5,224 bases of DNA. Origin: an uncultured Myxococcales bacterium. GTDB taxonomy: Bacteria; Myxococcota_A; Bradymonadia; UBA7976; UBA1532. The stretch covers positions 1 through 5,224 of the forward strand of contig CALBMW010000839.1 in assembly GCA_937896275.1 (NCBI GenBank), given 5' to 3'. Under the pieces are notes generated by a model that was not told the DNA's origin, searched no databases, and worked only from the letters and a program-made list of their open reading frames with translations. Shown here piece after piece: positions 1-4,574 of this stretch (position 1 is its first letter; every line of letters begins with the position of its first letter). The position numbers were made by a program, and so were the translations under genes.

Positions 1-12
1 CGGGGGGGAAGC

Positions 13-1365
13 GTGGTGGAGTCGGCGCACATCCTGGTCGTGGACGATGAGCCCGAGGCGGCCGAGGTGCTGGCGCGGCAGCTCGAGCGGCTCGGTCACA
101 CCGTCGAGGCCCTTCACGGCGCCGCCGAGGCGCTCGAGCGCGCCCGCCGCGAGCCGGCCATCGACCTGATCATCACCGACGTCGTGATGCCCGGCATGGA
201 GGGTCACGAGCTCGTCGCCGCGCTGCGCGACGCCGGCCTGACGATCCCGGTCGTCTACGTGTCCGGGCGCGCCGAACTCGACGACGCGATCACCGCCCTC
301 CGCAACGGCGTCGTGGACTTCCTGGTCAAGTCGGTCAACCGCATCGAGCTGCGCGATCTCTTCGCGCGCCTGGCCCATCGGGCGTCGGCCGGCGGAGTCA
401 GCGCGGCGCCGGTGGACGGCGTGAGGCCCGCGCTCACCGATGGTCCCGCGCCGCCGCCGGCTTCGGCGCCCTCAGGTGATGAGCGGCGGCGCACCCTGCT
501 GCGTTTCGTCCGGAGCGGCGAGCTGCGGCTGCCGATCCCGATGGGCACGGTGCGGCGGGTGACCGAGCTCTCTGCGCAGCGCGATCTCGACGCCGATCAG
601 GTGTTCGGCCTCATCGAGGCCGACCCCAGCCTGGCGCACGCCGTCATCCGTCTGGCCGAGTCGGCCCGCACCCGGCCCGGCGCGGCGCCCCGCTCGGCGC
701 GCGAGGCCATCGCTCGGGTAGGCGCTCGCCGGGCGCTGTCGAACGCGGTGACCGTGTGCATGCGGTCGAGCTACGAGCTGGACGTGCCTGGCCTGAAGCA
801 GGAAATCGGGGTCATGTGGTTGATCCACTACCTCACCGCGACGCTCGCCAGCCTCGTGGCGGAGGATCTGAGCGATCCCCACGCCGACCAGGTGCACACG
901 CTGGCGCTGTTCATGGCCGTGGGCGAGGTGGGGGCGCTGCACGCCGCGGTGCAGCTGTTTGGTCCCGAACTCGGCCAGCAGCGAACGAGCGACTTGGCGC
1001 GATTGGTGGCCTCGACCCACGTCGAGGTCGCCTCGATGCTGCTCGACCAGTGGGGGGCGCCCCAGCTCGCGCTGGACCTCGCGCGCGGCTTCTCGGTCGA
1101 CGCCCCCCCGCCCGCGTCCGCGGCGCCGCTGATCACGCTGTGCCGCCTGGCCCGGCGGGTGGTGGTGAGCGCGCTCGGCGCCACGCCCATGGTGCCGCTG
1201 CCCCCTCGCTCGGATGCGGAGCGCGCGCTGGAGCAGACGCTGGTCGACGCTGACCCGCGACGCGCTGGCCCGCGGCAAGCGTTCGCTGCGCGTGCGCTGA
1301 GTCCTCGGACGCGCTTCGGAGCCCGGGACAGCGTGGCCGAGATCGTGCGCCCGGGGCAGTCGTGA
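13..1365 (+). CDS. Response regulator: receiver domain fused to a degenerate HDOD domain
   Basis: Cytoplasmic two-component signalling protein of 450 residues. Residues about 6-120 form a CheY-like receiver: acidic pair D11/D12, phosphoacceptor D56 in DLIITDVVMPG, switch S84 in YVSGR, and conserved K106. The residue after the lysine is Ser107 instead of the usual Pro. A Pro/Ala-rich linker (about 125-158) leads to a region (about 165-360) that reads like an HDOD domain: a LPIPMGTVRRV entry, the EADPSLAHAVIRLAES helix, then a SAREAIARVGARRALSNAV segment. The position where HD-domain hydrolases carry His-Asp reads FMAVGEVGAL, so no phosphohydrolase activity is expected, as in HDOD proteins generally. 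No DNA-binding domain is visible, so output is probably by protein contact. The start is GTG 13 (GTG 16 is equally possible), behind a G-rich stretch; the frame is open to the window edge, so an upstream start cannot be excluded. The last 35 or so residues may be out of frame (see findings). The cognate kinase is not in the window. Confidence 0.88.
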   Translation: MVESAHILVVDDEPEAAEVLARQLERLGHTVEALHGAAEALERARREPAIDLIITDVVMPGMEGHELVAALRDAGLTIPVVYVSGRAELDDAITALRNGVVDFLVKSVNRIELRDLFARLAHRASAGGVSAAPVDGVRPALTDGPAPPPASAPSGDERRRTLLRFVRSGELRLPIPMGTVRRVTELSAQRDLDADQVFGLIEADPSLAHAVIRLAESARTRPGAAPRSAREAIARVGARRALSNAVTVCMRSSYELDVPGLKQEIGVMWLIHYLTATLASLVAEDLSDPHADQVHTLALFMAVGEVGALHAAVQLFGPELGQQRTSDLARLVASTHVEVASMLLDQWGAPQLALDLARGFSVDAPPPASAAPLITLCRLARRVVVSALGATPMVPLPPRSDAERALEQTLVDADPRRAGPRQAFAARALSPRTRFGARDSVAEIVRPGQS

Positions 1366-1394
1366 ACCGGGCCTGCCGTGATCCAGCCGGCCTG

Positions 1395-1955
1395 TCAGGG
1401 CGTGGCGGCGACGGGCAACTCGGTCGATCCGATGGTGGCGCGCGCCAAGCGCTCGGTGCCGCGGGCGTGCATGTCGCGCAGGCCATTACCGACCATGCGG
1501 CCGGCGTGGAACTCCGATACGGCGGCGGTGCCGCGCACGCCCTCGTCGACGGTGACGTCCAGCCGAAGCCGAGTCTGGTCGCGGCACTCGCCGGTGGCGC
1601 GATCGATCGTCATCGGGATGTCCAGGTGACCGAAGCCCGTGCCCCAACTGGGTCGGTCCAGCCACGTGGGCAGCACGGTGACGCGCAGCTCGTGCGTGCA
1701 GTCGGCCTCACAGGTCTCCCCCAGGAAGCGTGACAGGCTGCGCTCGAGCATCGGAAAGTCGCCGACCACCGCGATCTTCCAGCGCGCCTTGCCGGGCTCG
1801 GGAGAGACACAGCGGTGCGCGGCGGTCGGTGCGGCGACGATCGTCCAGCTGGACTCGATCACCACCTCATGCTCGTCGGGCTGGGCGGCGAGGATGCCGG
1901 CGCTGAGCGCGAGCACGGCGAGCAGACCAATGATGCGCTTCGCGCGAGACGACAT
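1395..1955 (-). CDS. Small secreted protein with four cysteines, function unknown
   Basis: Predicted exported protein of 186 residues. I chose ATG 1955, not the longer in-frame ATG at 2042, because it is preceded by a good ribosome-binding site (GAGGTG, four bases upstream) and gives a clean signal peptide. That peptide has basic SSRAKR, a hydrophobic stretch IIGLLAVLALSAGILAA, and likely cleavage near residue 24 before QPDEHE. There is no lipobox, so it is probably a soluble periplasmic or secreted protein. The mature part is mostly alternating, beta-like sequence, with C49, C82, C86 and C124; the C82-X3-C86 pair and the even count suggest two disulfides. I do not recognise the family. The longer start would overlap the end of the upstream lipoprotein gene and place about 29 extra residues before the signal peptide. 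It lies 70 bases downstream of the lipoprotein gene on the same strand and converges with the response regulator gene (29-base gap). Confidence 0.8.
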   Translation of the reverse strand: MSSRAKRIIGLLAVLALSAGILAAQPDEHEVVIESSWTIVAAPTAAHRCVSPEPGKARWKIAVVGDFPMLERSLSRFLGETCEADCTHELRVTVLPTWLDRPSWGTGFGHLDIPMTIDRATGECRDQTRLRLDVTVDEGVRGTAAVSEFHAGRMVGNGLRDMHARGTERLARATIGSTELPVAATP

Positions 1956-1959
1956 TGCG

Positions 1960-1965
1960 CACCTC
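1960..1965 (-). promoter_or_regulatory. Ribosome-binding site of the small secreted protein
   Basis: The minus strand reads GAGGTG, then four bases (CGCA), then ATG at 1955. It is the clearest Shine-Dalgarno sequence in the window, and it decides the start of the 186-residue protein against the longer in-frame ATG at 2042. Confidence 0.65.
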
Positions 1966-1983
1966 GATCCGACCGACGGCGTC

Positions 1984-2012
1984 AGTCTGGCGCCCGCGCC
2001 GGCCTGCGTCAA
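1984..2012 (-). promoter_or_regulatory. Possible promoter of the small secreted protein gene
   Basis: On the minus strand, TTGACG (2012-2007) matches five of six bases of the sigma-70 -35 consensus. After a 17-base spacer comes CAGACT (1989-1984), only three of six to the -10 consensus. Transcription would begin near 1977, giving a leader of about 22 bases that includes the GAGGTG site. The -35 lies inside the loop of the hairpin at 1997-2024. The -10 match is weak, so this is tentative; co-transcription from the upstream lipoprotein gene is the alternative. Confidence 0.25.
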
Positions 2013-2024
2013 AGGTGGCCGGCG
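1997..2024 (-). terminator. GC-only hairpin just after the lipoprotein stop codon
   Basis: The arms CGCCGGCC (1997-2004) and GGCCGGCG (2017-2024) are perfect 8-bp reverse complements around a 12-base loop. The hairpin begins one base after the lipoprotein stop codon (2028-2026, minus strand). No T-run follows on the minus strand, so it is not a standard intrinsic terminator. It could be an attenuator, an RNA-stabilising 3' structure, or a factor-assisted terminator separating two cistrons. Confidence 0.4.
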
Positions 2025-2025
2025 A

Positions 2026-2850
2026 TCAGGGGGCCGCCACACGCACGCAGCCCGCGTCCGCCGCCTGGCTGGCGCAGGGAAGCAGCGGCACGGGGCCGTC
2101 GGCCGTGGACAGGGTGCCGCCTACCTGGCCGCCGTGGGCCAACAACGCGGCGTCGGCCGCGGCGAAGCGGGCCTGCGCGGGGGCACGGTTGGCCGCCGTG
2201 ACGCCGGTCATCTCGAGGTCGGGCGCACCGAACTTGGGGTTTCCCCGGGTCGCGAGGCGGTCGGCGCGGCCGACGAAGCGCCTCTGCCGAACAGAGAGGG
2301 CCGCGCCGCTCAACTCGTTCAGCCAGTCCGCCGGCGCCCACGCGCGCCGCGCCAGCAGATCGACGATCACGCCGTCATACGCGTCCGCGGCGTACAGCGC
2401 AGCGGCGCCCGCGAGCCTGACGTGGTTGCCTCCGGGCAGCGTCGCGACGCGGCTCGTGAAGAGGATGGCCAGCTTGGCCTGCTCGGCGCGGGCGCGGAGC
2501 GGCGCGGGCAGCTCGGACAACATCGGCGCGAGGCGTGCCGCCGAGAAGGCCGCGTGGGGCAGGTGCGCGAAGTCGAGATCCACGTCGAGCGCGTAATCAG
2601 CCGGAACCCAGGTGACGTGCCGCCAGATGGGCGCGTAGCGGGGCGATCGGCCATGCACGGCGTCCCACATTCCCGAGACGGCGGCCTCGTCCTGCATGGC
2701 CGCCGGATCGGCGGTGAGCACGAGGTAGAGCTGGAGCGAGGGTGGGCCGACCTCGGGCCAGCTGGACACGTCCGGCTCGACGAAGGTGGCCGGCGCGGCG
2801 CGACCTCCGCAGCCGGCGACGAGGAACACGAAAGGCAGCAGGCGGCGCAT
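2026..2850 (-). CDS. Putative lipoprotein of unknown function
   Basis: Predicted envelope lipoprotein of 274 residues. The signal is short and canonical: MRRLLPFVFLVAGC, with lipobox V-A-G-C and lipidated Cys14. The mature protein begins GGRAAPATF, so there is no Asp at +2 and outer-membrane sorting is plausible. The body is an alpha/beta-looking domain. Recognisable segments are a hydrophobic strand LQLYLVLTAD (about 39-48), an Ala-rich helix region (100-130), AILFTSRV (128-135), and AALYAADAYDGVIVDLLARRAWAPADW (about 150-176, split here: AALYAADAYDG then VIVDLLARRAW). C259 and C268 near the C terminus could form a disulfide. I cannot assign a family. The ATG at 2850 has no Shine-Dalgarno sequence upstream; a possible promoter sits so close that the mRNA may be leaderless. 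It is divergent from the M23 peptidase gene (74 bases) and upstream of the small secreted protein gene, with which it may form an operon. Confidence 0.82.
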   Translation of the reverse strand: MRRLLPFVFLVAGCGGRAAPATFVEPDVSSWPEVGPPSLQLYLVLTADPAAMQDEAAVSGMWDAVHGRSPRYAPIWRHVTWVPADYALDVDLDFAHLPHAAFSAARLAPMLSELPAPLRARAEQAKLAILFTSRVATLPGGNHVRLAGAAALYAADAYDGVIVDLLARRAWAPADWLNELSGAALSVRQRRFVGRADRLATRGNPKFGAPDLEMTGVTAANRAPAQARFAAADAALLAHGGQVGGTLSTADGPVPLLPCASQAADAGCVRVAAP

Positions 2851-2924
2851 GGCGGCACGCTAGGCCGTGCCCGGCGCCGGTGTCAACGCACCCCGTTTGA
2901 CCGCGCGGTCGTCGCGACGCCACC
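2851..2924. promoter_or_regulatory. Divergent intergenic region with several dyads
   Basis: This 74-base region must carry the promoters for the lipoprotein (leftward) and the M23 peptidase (rightward). It contains several palindromic elements: GGCACG-N6-CGTGCC (2854-2871), CCGGCGCCGG (2871-2880), GACCGCGCGGTC (2899-2910) and GTCGCGAC (2911-2918). It also holds two outward-facing TTGAC motifs ten bases apart (2881-2886 minus, 2897-2902 plus). Short GC palindromes are frequent in such DNA, so operator function is an inference. Confidence 0.5.
2857..2886 (-). promoter_or_regulatory. Possible sigma-70 promoter of the lipoprotein gene
   Basis: The minus strand carries a perfect -35 consensus TTGACA (2886-2881), an 18-base spacer, and TAGCGT (2862-2857). 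TAGCGT keeps the most conserved -10 bases (T1, A2, T6). Only six bases separate the -10 from the ATG at 2850, so transcription would begin at or next to the start codon, which fits the absence of a ribosome-binding site. The -10 lies within the GGCACG dyad, where a bound regulator would block it. Confidence 0.4.
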
Positions 2925-2926
2925 AT
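2897..2926 (+). promoter_or_regulatory. Weak possible promoter of the M23 peptidase gene
   Basis: The plus strand has TTGACC (2897-2902, five of six to the -35 consensus), an 18-base spacer, and CACCAT (2921-2926, three of six to the -10). It overlaps the ATG at 2925; if real, translation would begin at the second ATG (2934), seven bases past the -10, again nearly leaderless. The -10 is poor and lacks T1, so this is tentative. Confidence 0.2.
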
Positions 2927-3815
2927 GCGGCGCATGAACACAGGGCGCGTGCTGCGGTTGTGGACGGTGGCCGGCGCGTGGCTGGCGCTCGCGGGGTGCG
3001 AGCCCCTCGCGGGGGCCGAGTCGAGCGACGCCGAGGCCAGCGGGGACGTGGCGCTGAGCCCGGCGGACGAGGGCGCCTCGCTGGACGTCGGCCTGACCAT
3101 CGACGCGGCCGTCGACGCCGCCGGCCGGGCGCTCGAGGCGGCGGTCGACTCGAGGGCCCCCGACGGACCGCCCCCGCGTGCCGAGGACGCGCCGCGCTTC
3201 GCTTTCCCCATCGATCCTGCCGACCGCCACTTGATGTTCGCGTCGCCCGTCTTCGGCGTGGATCACGATCCGACCGACGGGCGCCGCGTCGTGTGCACGA
3301 ACTACGATGGCTTGGGGTTCCCCAACTGCTACGACGGCCACGAGGGCACCGATATCCTCCTCCGCGGGGACTTCGACACGCTCGACCGCGGCTCGGCGCA
3401 CGTGGTGGCGGCTGCCGGGGGCGAGGTCATCCGCGTCGAGGACGGCCATTACGACCGCTGCCACGGCGATCTGCGCACCGCGCAGGTGTCCTGCGATGGC
3501 CACGAGATGGCAGCCAACAAGGTGTACGTGCGTCACGCCAATGGGTGGGTGAGCCACTACCTGCACCTGAAGCAGGGCTCGACCGCGGTCGCCGTGGGTG
3601 ACCGCGTGCGCTGCGGCGACGTCCTGGGGCTGGTGGGGTCGAGCGGCAACTCGAGCGCGCCGCACCTGCACTTCGAGGTGCACGACGGCGACGGGCTGAC
3701 GGTCGATCCCTTCGCGGGCAGCGTCAGCGGGCCGCGGTCGCTGTGGGTGCTCCAGTCGGACACCGACCGCCTGCCCGGCCCCACCTGCGACCCCTCGTGG
3801 AGCGCGGCGCCCTGA
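2925..3815 (+). CDS. M23-family (LytM/LysM-type) metallopeptidase lipoprotein
   Basis: Predicted zinc-dependent endopeptidase of 296 residues, probably cleaving peptide cross-links of peptidoglycan in the envelope. The signal ends in lipobox L-A-G-C with lipidated Cys25. An Asp/Ala/Pro-rich, probably disordered linker (about 26-90) spaces the domain from the membrane. The catalytic domain (about 105-265) has all the M23 signature residues: H139 and D143 in GHEGTD, the Y-L-H-L motif with H214, and H247/H249 in PHLHFEV. It therefore looks active. Oddities are an insertion around residues 174-196 carrying C179 and C190, and further cysteines C124, C135, C230 and C288; the even number outside the lipid Cys suggests disulfides. 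ATG 2925 and ATG 2934 are both possible starts; either leaves a good signal, and neither has a clear ribosome-binding site. Some M23 proteins act as glycyl-glycine or D-alanyl endopeptidases; the exact bond cannot be read from sequence. Confidence 0.92.
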   Translation: MRRMNTGRVLRLWTVAGAWLALAGCEPLAGAESSDAEASGDVALSPADEGASLDVGLTIDAAVDAAGRALEAAVDSRAPDGPPPRAEDAPRFAFPIDPADRHLMFASPVFGVDHDPTDGRRVVCTNYDGLGFPNCYDGHEGTDILLRGDFDTLDRGSAHVVAAAGGEVIRVEDGHYDRCHGDLRTAQVSCDGHEMAANKVYVRHANGWVSHYLHLKQGSTAVAVGDRVRCGDVLGLVGSSGNSSAPHLHFEVHDGDGLTVDPFAGSVSGPRSLWVLQSDTDRLPGPTCDPSWSAAP

Positions 3816-3824
3816 GCCTGCGGC

Positions 3825-4526
3825 CTATCGGACGTCGTAGGTCAGATCGTGCTGCTGCGTGTAGGACCGGAAGGTCTCCCACACGTCCATCGCCTCGACG
3901 CGCCGGGTCATGCACAGCCGAATCGAAGTCTCCGCCGTGGACGGTTCGAGCACCGTCAGGCTCCCCTGGCCGTCCTCGACATCGACGCGCACGACCCAGT
4001 GATAACGGCCGGGCCGCCTGCCGTACCAGGTACGAAGGCACTGAAGCAGAGCGGGCCGGAGCGCCTCGAGTTGGGCCCCGACGTGGGTCGCCTCGCGCTG
4101 CTGGGCCGCGGCCTGGGGATCGATCCGCTGCTCGCGCAGAGGCACGTGGAGGGCGCGGCGCTCGCCGGGTTCGACCGTCACGCGGCGCTGTGGGAAGCGT
4201 CCGGGCCCGAAGGCGAAGTCGAGCACGTGGCGACCGGCGGGGACCGGCGCCTCGACGGGGCTGATGCCGAGCGGGGTGCCATCCAGGCTGATCATGGCGC
4301 CGGGCGGATCGGTCTCGACGCGCAGGAAGCCCGTGGGGGGCGGCGCCGGGACGCCCGCGTCGCCCGAGGGCGTCGGTTGGGTGGTCGACCGCGAGAGCGG
4401 CGCCACGGGGGTCGGGGTCGGGGGCGCGCCGCAGCCGGGTGCTCCGAGGAGGAGGGCCAGCAGCCAGCCGATGCGCCCCCTCACGGGGCTCGACGAGGCG
4501 CGGGATGGTGGGCGGTGGCGCGTCAC
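3825..4526 (-). CDS. Lipoprotein with PEGA domain and AgmX/PglI-like C-terminal domain
   Basis: Predicted envelope lipoprotein of 233 residues. Lipobox G-A-P-G-C gives lipidated Cys32, followed by a Pro/Thr/Ser-rich linker (about 33-65). Residues about 66-130 fit a PEGA domain: GFLRVETDPPGAMISLDG, then TPLGISPVEAPVPAGRHVLDF. PEGA domains are small beta domains common in surface proteins. Residues about 150-220 resemble the AgmX/PglI C-terminal domain typical of myxobacterial gliding-related and other envelope proteins, with the paired cysteines C163 (LLQCLRTW) and C205 (RLCMTRRVE) expected to form a disulfide. No catalytic motif is visible; a binding or structural role is likely. The longest frame starts at GTG 4526. 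An internal GTG at 4484 (residue 15) would give a more canonical signal, RGRIGWLLALLLGAPGC, and may be the true start; neither has a strong ribosome-binding site. It lies 48 bases downstream of the SRPBCC gene (90 if the shorter start is used), so the two may be co-transcribed. Confidence 0.85.
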   Translation of the reverse strand: MTRHRPPSRASSSPVRGRIGWLLALLLGAPGCGAPPTPTPVAPLSRSTTQPTPSGDAGVPAPPPTGFLRVETDPPGAMISLDGTPLGISPVEAPVPAGRHVLDFAFGPGRFPQRRVTVEPGERRALHVPLREQRIDPQAAAQQREATHVGAQLEALRPALLQCLRTWYGRRPGRYHWVVRVDVEDGQGSLTVLEPSTAETSIRLCMTRRVEAMDVWETFRSYTQQHDLTYDVR

Positions 4527-4574
4527 GCGCGCGCCCCGTGCGCATGGCGGCCGGCGAAGGGGCGAGACATGGGT

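Noticed and set aside
472..1278. Long minus-strand open frame opposite the response regulator
   Set aside because: It is rich in His, Arg and Gly with no domain, and is the antisense shadow of a G/C-ending-codon gene. The plus-strand receiver and HDOD motifs are clear.
1366..1394. Bidirectional terminator between the converging first two genes
   Set aside because: The 29 bases contain only short GGCC repeats and no convincing stem or T-run.
1395..2042. Longer start (ATG 2042) for the small secreted protein
   Set aside because: It would overlap the lipoprotein gene and place 29 non-signal-like residues before the signal peptide; ATG 1955 has a GAGGTG site.
1639..2937. 432-codon plus-strand open frame across the two minus-strand genes
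   Set aside because: The product is an Arg/Gly/Ala-rich low-complexity string, spanning two genes that have signal peptides on the minus strand. High GC removes stops by chance.
2597..3211. 204-codon minus-strand frame through the divergent spacer
   Set aside because: Ser/Ala/Arg-rich, overlapping two genes with convincing lipoboxes; a shadow frame.
4532..4564. Terminator between the SRPBCC and PEGA genes
   Set aside because: CGCCCC and GGGGCG arms are only 6 bp with a 21-base loop and no T-run; this is expected by chance in such GC-rich DNA.
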